From Cecembia calidifontis (lineage in GTDB: Bacteria > Bacteroidota > Bacteroidia > Cytophagales > Cyclobacteriaceae): a stretch of DNA of 64,000 bases. The notes under the pieces are model-generated. The model did not search any database. It worked only from the letters and a program-made list of their open reading frames with translations, and was not told the origin of the DNA. The stretch spans positions 2,464,501 to 2,528,500 of the forward strand of contig NZ_SGXG01000001.1 of the NCBI RefSeq assembly GCF_004216715.1. The letters run 5' to 3'. Below are positions 1-8,062 of this stretch, piece after piece. The position numbers and the translations under genes were made by a program. Each line of letters starts with the position of its first letter. Position 1 is the stretch's first letter.

Positions 1-418
1 AGATCAGTTGGAAGAAACAGCTGAGCAGGTGATCAGATTTTGTGGGAAAGACAAAATCTGGGTCTTCAAAGGTCAGATGGGAGCTGGAAAAACCACATTG
101 ATTAAGGCAATTTCCAAATGTTTTGGAATCGAAGATGTGGTTTCTTCCCCAACATTTTCTATCGTCAATGAATACAGAAACCCGAAAGGTCAAGTATTTT
201 ACCATTTTGACTTTTACAGAATCGAAGACCCTGAAGAAGTCTTGGAAATTGGAATTGATGAGTATTTCTACAGTGGGAATATCTGTTGGTTGGAATGGGC
301 AGAGAAAATTCCGGAATATGTCCCTTCAGATTTTGTGTTTATTAAGATTGAAATAGGCGACCGAGGAGAAAGGATTATCAGTTTACAAAGGGTCTTAAAT
401 AGCGAAATAGATGGTTGA
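1..418 (+). CDS. tsaE: tRNA threonylcarbamoyladenosine biosynthesis protein TsaE (5' end outside window)
   Basis: P-loop ATPase of the TsaB-TsaD-TsaE complex that makes N6-threonylcarbamoyladenosine at A37 of ANN-decoding tRNAs in the cytoplasm. The Walker A motif GQMGAGKTT lies near the start of the visible protein, followed by the family's SSPTFSIVNEY and HFDFYRI segments and the WLEWAEK block. About 138 residues are visible and the reading frame is open to the first base, so a few N-terminal residues are probably lost. The TTG at position 8 is in frame but is probably not the start, because the family has more residues ahead of the P-loop. The stop codon overlaps the start of the next gene by 8 bases, so the two are probably co-translated. 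Identification is secure; only the start is unknown. Confidence 0.93.
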   Translation, partial: DQLEETAEQVIRFCGKDKIWVFKGQMGAGKTTLIKAISKCFGIEDVVSSPTFSIVNEYRNPKGQVFYHFDFYRIEDPEEVLEIGIDEYFYSGNICWLEWAEKIPEYVPSDFVFIKIEIGDRGERIISLQRVLNSEIDG

Positions 419-1613
419 GTTAACAGAGAGCATAGGTTTATATCCCAAAGAGGCAGCGGCAAAAGTTAAAACGGCAAAAAATTCTTTGGTAATTGGAATA
501 CCAAGGGAAACTGCCGCTCAGGAAAAAAGAGTGGTTCTTACGCCGGAAGCGGTAGCGCTCTTGGTAAATAATGGGCAACAGGTGGTCGTTGAAACCAATG
601 CGGGTCTCCTTGCCAAGTTTACTGACAAAGATTACTCAGATGCAGGTGCCAAAGTGGTGTATTCGGCAAAAGAGGCTTTTGATGCAGAAGTCATTTTAAA
701 GGTGGAGCCGCCCACCACCGAAGAAATTGAATATATGCGTGCAGGATCATGTTTGATTTCTGCGCTGCAATTGGGGAAACAACATGCTGATTTTATCCAT
801 GCGCTTAACAGAAAAAGGATAACTGCTGTAGCTTTTGAGCATTTGGAAGATAAAGTGGGCGGTATGCCTGTGGTAAGGGCCATGAGTGAAATTGCAGGGA
901 GTACGGTGATGCTTATAGCCGCCGAGTACCTGAGCAGTGTTAATGATGGTAAGGGACTGATATTGGGAGGTATCACCGGTGTCCCTCCTACGGAGGTGGT
1001 AATAGTGGGTGCGGGAACAGTAGCTGAGTATGCAGCGAGGACAGCCTTAGGATTGGGGGCAAGTATTAAAGTTTTTGATAACCATATCTATAAACTCAGA
1101 AGGATCAAGCAGCTCTTAGGCCAGCAAGTTTATACCTCTACCATTGATAATTACACACTCGGCCAGGCTCTCAAAGAAGCAGACGTGGTCATAGGAGCAT
1201 TAAGGACTGAAAAGGGTAAAAATAAAATCGTGGTCAGTGAGGAAATGGTTGCTGCAATGATGGAAGGGAGTATTATCATTGATGTAAGTATCGACCAAGG
1301 AGGGTGTATAGAGACTGCTGAAATGACTTCCCACGAAAACCCGACTTATGTGAAACATGGAGTAATCCATTATTGTGTGCCCAACATAGCCTCTAGAGTG
1401 GCAAGGACAGCTTCGGCTGCTTTGAGCAATATTTTTACCCCTATTTTACTTCAGATGGCTGACTTGAGAGGGGCAGAAGAGATGATCTTCAATTATAAAT
1501 GGTTTATGAAAGGGGTATATACCTATAGGGGAAGCCTTACCAATGCCTATTTGGCAAGGAAATTTGCAATGACGCACAAAGAACTCCAATTGTTACTAGC
1601 TGCAAGATATTGA
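411..1613 (+). CDS. Alanine dehydrogenase-like protein (Ald/PntA family)
   Basis: NAD(P)-binding protein of the alanine dehydrogenase / transhydrogenase alpha-subunit family, 400 residues against about 370 for typical Ald, with roughly 30 extra residues at the N-terminus. The substrate-side motif PRETAAQEKRVVLTP, the Rossmann motif VGAGTVAEYAAR near residue 200 and the SIDQGGCIET block with its conserved Asp are all present. The position that holds the catalytic His in classical alanine dehydrogenases (YLHLA) reads ALQLG here, so His appears to be replaced by Gln. Proteins of this type are usually annotated as alanine dehydrogenase in Bacteroidota, but the actual reaction is uncertain. It starts inside the end of tsaE (8-base overlap). 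Confidence 0.8.
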   Translation: MVELTESIGLYPKEAAAKVKTAKNSLVIGIPRETAAQEKRVVLTPEAVALLVNNGQQVVVETNAGLLAKFTDKDYSDAGAKVVYSAKEAFDAEVILKVEPPTTEEIEYMRAGSCLISALQLGKQHADFIHALNRKRITAVAFEHLEDKVGGMPVVRAMSEIAGSTVMLIAAEYLSSVNDGKGLILGGITGVPPTEVVIVGAGTVAEYAARTALGLGASIKVFDNHIYKLRRIKQLLGQQVYTSTIDNYTLGQALKEADVVIGALRTEKGKNKIVVSEEMVAAMMEGSIIIDVSIDQGGCIETAEMTSHENPTYVKHGVIHYCVPNIASRVARTASAALSNIFTPILLQMADLRGAEEMIFNYKWFMKGVYTYRGSLTNAYLARKFAMTHKELQLLLAARY

Positions 1614-1744
1614 TCTCGCTTGCCACTCTAAATTGAAATGGTCGATCTCCATTGTTTTGACATAATGGCATCAAAAACCAATTTAGCACTAAGAAACTTG
1701 GCTGGTTATTTCCCCTGATTTCTTAACTGAAAAATGGGATATGC

Positions 1745-2203
1745 TTATTCCGATGTGATTTCAAGATCTTTTTTGAGACCTTGAATTTCTTTTTGAAGGT
1801 TTTTGACTTCCTTTCTCAAGCTGTAAGTTTCAAAAGCATTACGGATGATGTTCTTGAAGTACTCTTCATCCCAAGGTTTTGTCAGGTAATGGTAAATGAC
1901 TCCTTTGTTGATGGCTTCTTGTACAAGTTGGATATCTGAATAGGCACTTAAAAGAATCCTGATAGGTTCTGGATATTCCGTCATGATAGAGGTAAAAAAA
2001 TCAAGGCCAGTTTCAGATGGCATTCTTTGATCCGAAATGATGATATCGACGGGTTGGGTACTCAATATATGTCGGGCTTCTTTGGTTGAGGCAGTCAGCT
2101 GAACGTCAAAATCATATTTGAAAGTGGTTTTGAATGCCTGAAGATTGATTTCTTCATCATCTATATAAAGAACTTTGATTTTTTCTTCTTTGATATTCGA
2201 CAT
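1745..2203 (-). CDS. Single-domain response regulator with C-terminal coiled coil
   Basis: CheY-like receiver protein of 152 residues. The acidic pocket D15-D16, the phospho-acceptor D58 in IISDQRMP, the switch residue S86 and the invariant K109 in LTKPW are all in place, so phosphotransfer should work. The ISDQRMP...LTKPW form is the one usually found in RpfG-like receivers, but no HD-GYP or DNA-binding output domain follows. Instead the last ~35 residues are a charged heptad-like helix (LRKEVKNLQKEIQGLKKDL), probably a coiled coil for dimerisation or partner binding. No histidine kinase is adjacent, so the partner is unknown. The gene converges on the alanine-dehydrogenase-like gene, with 131 bases between them in which nothing was recognised. 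Confidence 0.88.
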   Translation of the reverse strand: MSNIKEEKIKVLYIDDEEINLQAFKTTFKYDFDVQLTASTKEARHILSTQPVDIIISDQRMPSETGLDFFTSIMTEYPEPIRILLSAYSDIQLVQEAINKGVIYHYLTKPWDEEYFKNIIRNAFETYSLRKEVKNLQKEIQGLKKDLEITSE

Positions 2204-2595
2204 TGTGGCTTATCAGGTTTTTTGTTGGTTAGCTTTTACTCTCAGCAAGTGCCAGGATTGCCCGAGCATACATCTTCAAATATCGAAATAATTCCGAATT
2301 TATGAAGTTTTTTTTTAGTTTTTAGTTGGTTGTTTTTTTCGGGTTTTTCAATTTTTTATTTTAAGTCTTATTTATAACCACTTGTGAAGGGCTCTTTCAA
2401 AAAGCAGAATTGGGAAAAATGGAAATTGATCAATATTTCTTTTAAGGCGTAAAAGGCTGTTTTGTACTGTTTTCTAATCGATTTTTTGGCATTATTTAAT
2501 TTCAGTTCAGCACTTAAAAAGCCCAGTCAAACTTTGTAATAAGGTGATTTGGGCGTAATTTGCGTCCAAATTTAAATTTTAAAAAGTTTTTCATT
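2204..2595. other. 392-bp divergent intergenic region
   Basis: Region between the response regulator (minus strand) and pyrophosphatase (plus strand), strongly AT-rich with T-tracts around 2306-2365. At 2533-2562 a TTTG and a TAATTTG, 19 bases apart, resemble the Bacteroidota -33/-7 pair but with one base fewer than the consensus TAnnTTTG; this could drive ppa. No RNA gene or convincing ORF was seen. Confidence 0.4.
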
Positions 2596-3135
2596 ATGAT
2601 AAATCCATGGCACGATGTGCAAATAGGAAAAGAAGCTCCCGAATATGTCATGGGAGTCATTGAAATTCCAAAAGGTAGCAAAGGAAAATATGAATTGGAT
2701 AAGAAGACAGGTATGCTGCTGCTGGATAGGGTTTTGTTTTCTGCTGTGCATTACCCCGCGAATTATGGTTTTATTCCCCAGACCTTTTGTGATGACAAGG
2801 ACCCCTTGGATATTTTGATCATTTCGCAGATTGATATTCCTTCCATGACCTTGGTAAAGGCAAAAGTAATTGGGGTAATGCGAATGGTAGATGGAGGTGA
2901 AGCAGATGATAAAATAATAGCAGTAGCAGCTGATGATCAATCTGTGAACTATATCAGTGACATTGATGAGTTACCTCCTCATCTTATGAAAGAAGTCCAC
3001 AGGTTTTTTGAGGATTACAAAAAACTTGAAAATAAAGAGGTAAAAGTAGAAGACTTCTTAGGCAAAGAGGAAGCCTTTAGGATCATTAGAGAAAGTATCG
3101 AATTGTACGATAAAAACTTCCGTACAAGAAAGTAA
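2596..3135 (+). CDS. ppa: Inorganic pyrophosphatase, family I
   Basis: Soluble Mg-dependent enzyme that hydrolyses pyrophosphate to two phosphates and pulls biosynthetic reactions forward. At 179 residues from the ATG it has the normal length of bacterial family I enzymes. The signature Asp cluster is seen in DDKDPLDILI, with ease of alignment at IEIPKGSKGKYELDKKTG and HYPANYGFIPQT. An in-frame TTG 36 bases upstream would add MRPNLNFKKFFI, which has no counterpart in the family and overlaps the likely promoter box, so the ATG at 2596 is preferred. A hairpin terminator follows directly. Confidence 0.95.
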   Translation: MINPWHDVQIGKEAPEYVMGVIEIPKGSKGKYELDKKTGMLLLDRVLFSAVHYPANYGFIPQTFCDDKDPLDILIISQIDIPSMTLVKAKVIGVMRMVDGGEADDKIIAVAADDQSVNYISDIDELPPHLMKEVHRFFEDYKKLENKEVKVEDFLGKEEAFRIIRESIELYDKNFRTRK

Positions 3136-3144
3136 CAAAATCTG

Positions 3145-3172
3145 GCCTGGGTATATGAATCCAGGCTTTTTT
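3145..3172 (+). terminator. Rho-independent terminator after ppa
   Basis: Six-base GC-rich stem GCCTGG (3145-3150) / CCAGGC (3161-3166) with a ten-base loop, followed by TTTTTT. It separates ppa from the porin gene that starts 15 bases further on. Confidence 0.75.
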
Positions 3173-3186
3173 ATTTAAATTTCTTA

Positions 3187-4233
3187 ATGAGGTTTTTGCT
3201 GGTATTCTTTCTTTCTATATGCCCCACTTGGGTATTTTCTCAACAAAAGGAGTTTAATAATCTAATTTTTTCCGGTTACCTGGAATCCTATTATTCCTAT
3301 GATTTCAACCAGCCGGATGATAACAGAAGACCTGATTTCTTATATAATTTCGCAAGGCATAACGAGTTTAGTTTTAACCTTGCCTTACTCAAAGTAGCTT
3401 ATGAGGATGAGAATATCCGGTCCAGTTTTGCATTGATGGCAGGAAATTATGCCCAATATAACCTTCAAAATGAGCCAACTTGGGCGCAATTTGTAAATGA
3501 GGCCTCAGTAGGAGTGAAGCTTCACAGAAAGGTTTGGTTGGATGTAGGGATTATGCCTTCTCATATTGGGTTTGAAAGTTGGTATGGGATGGATTGCTGG
3601 CATTTAAGCAGGAGTCTTATGGCGGAAAACTCCCCGTATTTTTTAACTGGAGCAAGGCTTTCGTATGAGTCCAACCCCAACTGGGATTTTGTCCTTTGGG
3701 CTACCAACGGTTGGCAGAATGTCCAAAGACAGGACAGGAGTCGGGGACTTGGTTTAGGTTTTGGACTTAACCATAGGCCATATAAAGGCCTGGTCCTCCA
3801 TTATGCTAATTATGTAGGCAACGAAGGCCTGGATCCTGTGCAAGCTTGGAGATTCTTTAACAATTTTTACATTCAGTATGGAAATGAGAATTGGGGAGCT
3901 ACCCTTGGTACTGATTATGGTGTTCAGGAAGTAACTTTTGTTGGCGTCAGGCAATGGTATGGAGTAACCGCGTCGGTCAAAAAAACAATTTGGGAAAAAT
4001 TTATCTTGGCAGGTAGAGCAGAGTATTATTCCGATCCAAATGCTGTCATTCTGAATAATGGCATGAAAGTATCCGGGTTATCGGCAAATTTGGATTATCC
4101 TTTTCGTGAAAATACGTTATTTCGGCTTGAGGCCAGGCAGTTTATCAGCCCAACTGCTGATTTTTCACTTCCAGGGGGCAGGTTCAGTAAGGGCAACACT
4201 GCGGTTACGGCTTCTTTTGCTGTTCGTTTTTGA
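3187..4233 (+). CDS. Outer-membrane beta-barrel porin, BBP2-like
   Basis: 348-residue exported protein with a cleavable signal peptide (MRFLLVFFLSICPTWVFSQ, cleavage after FS). The mature part is a run of alternating, aromatic-rich beta strands, for example IFSGYLESYYSYDF, FNLALLKVAYE, GYGLGF-like turns, and it ends in the aromatic FAVRF that is typical for outer-membrane barrels recognised by the BAM complex. The pattern (short N-terminal strand, DFNQPDDNRRPDFLYNFARHNE, many Trp/Tyr) resembles the OmpL-like putative beta-barrel porin-2 family of Bacteroidota. The substrate is unknown. Its last 29 bases overlap the convergent gene on the other strand. Confidence 0.8.
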   Translation: MRFLLVFFLSICPTWVFSQQKEFNNLIFSGYLESYYSYDFNQPDDNRRPDFLYNFARHNEFSFNLALLKVAYEDENIRSSFALMAGNYAQYNLQNEPTWAQFVNEASVGVKLHRKVWLDVGIMPSHIGFESWYGMDCWHLSRSLMAENSPYFLTGARLSYESNPNWDFVLWATNGWQNVQRQDRSRGLGLGFGLNHRPYKGLVLHYANYVGNEGLDPVQAWRFFNNFYIQYGNENWGATLGTDYGVQEVTFVGVRQWYGVTASVKKTIWEKFILAGRAEYYSDPNAVILNNGMKVSGLSANLDYPFRENTLFRLEARQFISPTADFSLPGGRFSKGNTAVTASFAVRF

Positions 4234-4690
4234 TTTTTTTCAAAGCGCTTACTTTTTTCTTTGGGACTTTCTTTTGGAGGTATTGGACAAAATCATCATA
4301 GTTGACATGTTCATGGTTGCTGATGGTAAAAGAAGTATTGTCGTCAAAGGCAATGGTCAATTGTTTGAATTCCCGCTTGTTTGAAATCATCTTTTCCTCA
4401 TCCCACACCATGACCTGATTGAGGTCATATGAAATGGTTTTACCCCTTAAAGGCAAGCTGGTGATGATTTTTTCTTTTCCTGCTGAGATAAATTTAAAAG
4501 CAGCCATCATTTTTATCAGTAAAAGCAGGATTACCAAGGTCAGAATCACTGAGGCTATCAGATAAAAGGCCAATCCGAATGTTCTTTGGGTAGCGAAGTG
4601 GTTGAGAATGTAAATCAGGCCACTGACCAAAATGAGCAGTACAAGCACTAGGGCCAGATAGGTATTGGTTCTTGGTTTACAATGTATCAT
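4205..4690 (-). CDS. Conserved hypothetical membrane protein
   Basis: 161-residue protein of unknown function. Two hydrophobic segments near residues 11-30 (TYLALVLVLLILVSGLIYIL) and 39-62 form a membrane hairpin; the rest is soluble, with beta-rich sequence (IITSLPLRGKTISYDLNQV, FKQLTIAFDDNTSFTISN) reminiscent of PH-like domains of small membrane proteins, and a very basic C-terminus. The start codon overlaps the stop of the upstream acpH-like gene (ATGA), so they form a translationally coupled pair. The 3' end overlaps the porin gene on the opposite strand by 29 bases. Confidence 0.65.
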   Translation of the reverse strand: MIHCKPRTNTYLALVLVLLILVSGLIYILNHFATQRTFGLAFYLIASVILTLVILLLLIKMMAAFKFISAGKEKIITSLPLRGKTISYDLNQVMVWDEEKMISNKREFKQLTIAFDDNTSFTISNHEHVNYDDFVQYLQKKVPKKKVSALKKIKNEQQKKP

Positions 4691-5292
4691 GCTGGACTCA
4701 ATTCTGACTTGAGTTCGTATAGTCTATTCTTAGAGTGACTTACGAGGTCTTCGAAAAAATCCCCGAAGTGAACCCTTAGAAATTCGTGATGCTCGTCGAG
4801 GAATATATGTGCAGTGTCTAAATTAGACTGAAATTTTGTCTTTTTTGCCATCCCGGTCATTGCCCTTCTGATGCCATCCAATTCCCCATATCCTCCAAGC
4901 CAATTGTAATAACGCATGTAGGCAAAAGTTTTCATGAATTTGTCAGGGACAACATTTCTGAAACTGTCTATGGTTTCATAGACATCCTGTACAAAATCCT
5001 GAAGGGGGAGGTGGTGGTAATTGTTCCAATACTTGGCGAGGAAATAATCAAAATACATATCGGTAATCACTGTAGAGTATCGGCCATATTCAGGTTTTAG
5101 AATTTCCTGGGCTTCCTTTACCACAGGGTGATTGTCTGTGAATTTATCGATGGCCCAATGGAGTTTGACCCCAATGACTATTTCTTTCTCGTAGGATTTT
5201 TCGATAGATCCCCGGACAAAATCACCTATAAAATTTCCCACCAAAACCTTTGGCTCCCCAAAGGACAGGTATGCATGTGCTAGATAATTCAC
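4687..5292 (-). CDS. acpH: Acyl carrier protein phosphodiesterase-like protein (AcpH family)
   Basis: 201-residue member of the ACP phosphodiesterase family (DUF479), which removes the 4'-phosphopantetheine arm from acyl carrier protein. The family's N-terminus MNYLAHAYLS..VGNFIGDFVRG is clear, with the metal-binding HxxxD arrangement in HWAIDKFTDNHP. Initiation is at a GTG; the match to the family starts at that residue and no in-frame ATG lies close upstream. It overlaps the downstream membrane protein gene by four bases. Whether the Bacteroidota homologues really act on ACP is not established. Confidence 0.82.
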   Translation of the reverse strand: MNYLAHAYLSFGEPKVLVGNFIGDFVRGSIEKSYEKEIVIGVKLHWAIDKFTDNHPVVKEAQEILKPEYGRYSTVITDMYFDYFLAKYWNNYHHLPLQDFVQDVYETIDSFRNVVPDKFMKTFAYMRYYNWLGGYGELDGIRRAMTGMAKKTKFQSNLDTAHIFLDEHHEFLRVHFGDFFEDLVSHSKNRLYELKSELSPA

Positions 5293-5331
5293 GTTTTTCT
5301 AAACGGTGATAAAATGCTTGTTTTTAAATCT

Positions 5332-5339
5332 TAGATTTG
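5332..5339 (+). promoter_or_regulatory. Candidate -7 box of the helicase gene
   Basis: TAGATTTG matches the Bacteroidota consensus TAnnTTTG exactly and lies 18 bases before the helicase ATG. No TTG was found at the usual 19-21 base spacing upstream, so only the -7 half is supported. Confidence 0.4.
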
Positions 5340-5357
5340 TGCTAAATTTAGTCAAAT

Positions 5358-7286
5358 ATGTCAAAAATTCAGGAGGAATTACAAAATTCTTTGAAACTTT
5401 TGAAGCAGGAGTGGGAGGAAGATTTACAGCAGTTCAAAAAGAAATTTTTATATACCTCAATATCAGACAAGAAGGAAGAAGGTATTTGTTGGTATCCTGT
5501 CCAATTGAAAAAATCAAAAATCGGTTTTGGGGAAAGATGGATTGTAGATCTTGAAAGATTCGATACCAATCAAAGCCATTTGTTCCAATCAGGTAAATCT
5601 GTGTCCATTTTTTCCAACCAACAAAACCACATTTCTCCCGATTTGAGGATAAACGGGGTGATCAATCAGGTGAAAAAAGATGTGATGACTGTAACCTTAC
5701 AGGTGGAGGAACTGCCGGATTGGTTAAGCAAAGGTAAAATAGGGATTGATCTTTTGTTTGACGAAGCAAGTTACAGGGAGATGGAGTCAGCTTTGAAGGC
5801 TGTAATCAAAGCGGAGAAGAGCCGCTTAGCTGAACTGAAATATATTTTATTGGGAGAAAATGCTGCAAGTTTTGGAGCATTCCATAAGCTTGAAGATTCC
5901 AGGTTAAATGAAAGTCAGCTGGAAGCTTTGGGTCTTGTGGCTGCTGCAAAAGATGTGGCCATAATCCATGGCCCTCCCGGGACGGGGAAGACCACCACTT
6001 TGGTCAAAGGTATCCAAAGTAGCTTGGAAACTTATAAGCAGGTATTGGTCTGTGCTCCAAGCAATGCTGCCGTGGACTTATTGGTGGAAAAGCTTCAGGA
6101 AGCCGGTGTTTCCACATTAAGAATAGGCCATCCGGCCAGAGTGGAGGAACATATCCTTTCCCAGACTTTGGAAGCGAAAATTGCCTTGCATGACAGCTAC
6201 AAAGACCTGAAAAAGCTAAAGAAGAAAGCAGATGAATACCGAAAACTCGGCCAGAAATATAAAAGAAGCTTTGGTCCAGAGGAAAGGATGCGGCGGAGAC
6301 GGCTTTTTGATGAGGCCAATAGGTTCAAAGATGAAGCGGAACACTTGGAAGAATACATTGTCTATGATGTGTTTCAGCAGACGAAGGTGTTTGCATCCAC
6401 TTTGGTGGGGGCATCCAATGCTGCGCTGAAAGGGATGAGATTTCCTGTTGTTTTTATAGATGAGGCAGGGCAAGGGCTTGAGGCGGCCACTTGGATACCG
6501 ATCCAAAAGTCCGATAGGGTTGTGATGGCAGGAGATCATTTTCAGCTGCCACCCACCATTAAGTCATTTGAGGCTGCCAGAAAAGGATTAAGCGAAACCT
6601 TATTTGAAAAGGTGATCAAAAGACAACCTTCGGCTTCAAAAATGCTTAAGCTCCAATATAGGATGCCGGAATTGATCATGGGTTTTTCAAATAGGGTTTT
6701 CTACGGGAATGAATTGCAGGCAGCAGAGAATACACAAAACCATTTTCTTTCAGAAGATGAACCTGTTTTGGAATTTATTGATACCGCAGGCAGTGGATTT
6801 ACCGAGCAGGTTGAAGAGGAATCATTGAGTACTTTCAATACTGAAGAAGCCAGATTTGCCCTGAGGTATTTGGAGGAAATGATCAAAAGGGTTGGGATTG
6901 CCAAAATAAAGACCCATCAATGGAATATTGGATTGGTGGCTCCTTATCGCGCTCAGGTGAGGAAATTCAATGAACTGCTTTTCGAAACTTATGACTATCC
7001 CAATTTGCGTTCTTTTTCAGAATTGTTGACTATCGACTCCATCGATGGTTTTCAGGGGCAGGAGAGGGATATCATGTTCATTTCTCTCGTGAGATCCAAT
7101 TCCAAAGGGGAGATAGGCTTTCTTTCCGATACCAGGAGGATGAATGTTGCCTTGACCAGAGCCAAAAGAAAGCTTGTTGTATTGGGGGACAGCGCAACCT
7201 TGAGCCATCATCCATTTTATCAGGCGTTTCTTGATTATATCGAGGAAAAGGGATGTTATAAAAGTGTGTACGAATGGCTTTACTGA
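5358..7286 (+). CDS. SF1 DNA/RNA helicase, IGHMBP2/UPF1-like
   Basis: 642-residue ATP-dependent helicase of the UPF1/SMUBP-2 branch of superfamily 1. An N-terminal beta-barrel-like region (about 1-160) precedes motif I GPPGTGKT (205-212), motif Ia CAPSNAAVD, Walker B VFIDEAGQ, motif III GDHFQLPPT, motif IV QYRMPELIM, motif V DSIDGFQGQERD and motif VI NVALTRAKRKL. All catalytic motifs are intact. Between motifs Ia and II there is a charged, probably coiled-coil insertion (KKLKKKADEYRKLGQKYK), as in eukaryotic IGHMBP2. Substrate preference cannot be read from sequence. The gene stands alone and ends one base before the convergent DUF4924 gene. Confidence 0.9.
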   Translation: MSKIQEELQNSLKLLKQEWEEDLQQFKKKFLYTSISDKKEEGICWYPVQLKKSKIGFGERWIVDLERFDTNQSHLFQSGKSVSIFSNQQNHISPDLRINGVINQVKKDVMTVTLQVEELPDWLSKGKIGIDLLFDEASYREMESALKAVIKAEKSRLAELKYILLGENAASFGAFHKLEDSRLNESQLEALGLVAAAKDVAIIHGPPGTGKTTTLVKGIQSSLETYKQVLVCAPSNAAVDLLVEKLQEAGVSTLRIGHPARVEEHILSQTLEAKIALHDSYKDLKKLKKKADEYRKLGQKYKRSFGPEERMRRRRLFDEANRFKDEAEHLEEYIVYDVFQQTKVFASTLVGASNAALKGMRFPVVFIDEAGQGLEAATWIPIQKSDRVVMAGDHFQLPPTIKSFEAARKGLSETLFEKVIKRQPSASKMLKLQYRMPELIMGFSNRVFYGNELQAAENTQNHFLSEDEPVLEFIDTAGSGFTEQVEEESLSTFNTEEARFALRYLEEMIKRVGIAKIKTHQWNIGLVAPYRAQVRKFNELLFETYDYPNLRSFSELLTIDSIDGFQGQERDIMFISLVRSNSKGEIGFLSDTRRMNVALTRAKRKLVVLGDSATLSHHPFYQAFLDYIEEKGCYKSVYEWLY

Positions 7287-7287
7287 A

Positions 7288-7830
7288 TCAGGTGTTTTCT
7301 GGATTTTCCGTCGCTGACAAAAAAGCCCAGTTAAGGTAACTCAATACATTTCCAAAGGCCTCTGTCGCTTCCAGGATGTCCTGAGGGATATCCCTGCCAC
7401 GAAGTCTTGCCAGCAATCTACCATATACGGTATTCAAGAAAAGCTGAACTTCATTTGAAGGGAAATCATCTTTTGCTTCGGCCATCAAGTGAATCAGGTG
7501 AGGTTTAGCTTGCCGGTAGATTTCAAAATAGGTTTTGTCCTTTTTGAGTAGTTCCCAGTGCAGCTTTGCCAAATTTTCCACTAAGCACTGGGTCTCTTTT
7601 AAATGCCCGCCTTTTTCTAATTTTTCCGCAAGCATCGCTTCAGCCAGATTCCGGAACCAGGAAAAAGTTTCTTCTTTTTCTTGGGTCGAAACCGGATAAT
7701 GGCTCACCACATATTTACTGATATCTTCCATGTTGAACTGATAGGCCCGGAGCAGGTCCTCCATTTGATACATGTAAATGATATATTCAGCTATGTTCTG
7801 CCTTCTTTTCTTTTCTGCTACTGCTTTCAT
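7288..7830 (-). CDS. DUF4924 family protein
   Basis: 180-residue, mostly helical cytosolic protein. The opening EKKRRQNIAEYIIYMYQMEDLLRAY is the recognisable start of DUF4924, a Bacteroidota-specific family of unknown function. No signal peptide or membrane segment. A GTG 18 bases further upstream is in frame but the ATG at 7830 fits the family start. It converges on the helicase gene with a one-base gap and nothing links the two functionally. Confidence 0.75.
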   Translation of the reverse strand: MKAVAEKKRRQNIAEYIIYMYQMEDLLRAYQFNMEDISKYVVSHYPVSTQEKEETFSWFRNLAEAMLAEKLEKGGHLKETQCLVENLAKLHWELLKKDKTYFEIYRQAKPHLIHLMAEAKDDFPSNEVQLFLNTVYGRLLARLRGRDIPQDILEATEAFGNVLSYLNWAFLSATENPENT

Positions 7831-8046
7831 GGGGCTTTGTTTGGGCACAAAGAAAACAATTCTGTTTTAGAAAAAGTAATCTGAGGAAGCATGTCGGCCG
7901 ATCTAGTCAATAGATTTAGTCTATTTTCCCAAACAAAATGTTTCAACAGTTCCGTTTATGGGGTATTAGGCATGCCTTCATCAATGTCTCATTAAAATAT
8001 ACGTGATACTGATTGAAGGAATATCAATAATACCCACAATTTTATC

Positions 8047-8054
8047 TATTTTTG
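8047..8054 (+). promoter_or_regulatory. -7 box immediately before lepA
   Basis: TATTTTTG matches TAnnTTTG exactly. It lies 8 bases before the ATG at 8063 and 14 before the ATG at 8069. Transcription from it would start at about 8059-8061, so the mRNA would be leaderless or nearly so. The box also argues against the longer reading frame from 8003, which begins upstream of it. Confidence 0.5.
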
Positions 8055-8062
8055 CGGCCAGT

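Noticed and set aside
2560..2595. Upstream TTG start for pyrophosphatase
   Set aside because: The 12 extra residues have no counterpart in the family and the TTG overlaps the likely -7 element.
5306..5554. 82-codon ORF at the start of the helicase gene
   Set aside because: Overlaps the helicase coding region in another frame and shows no family features.
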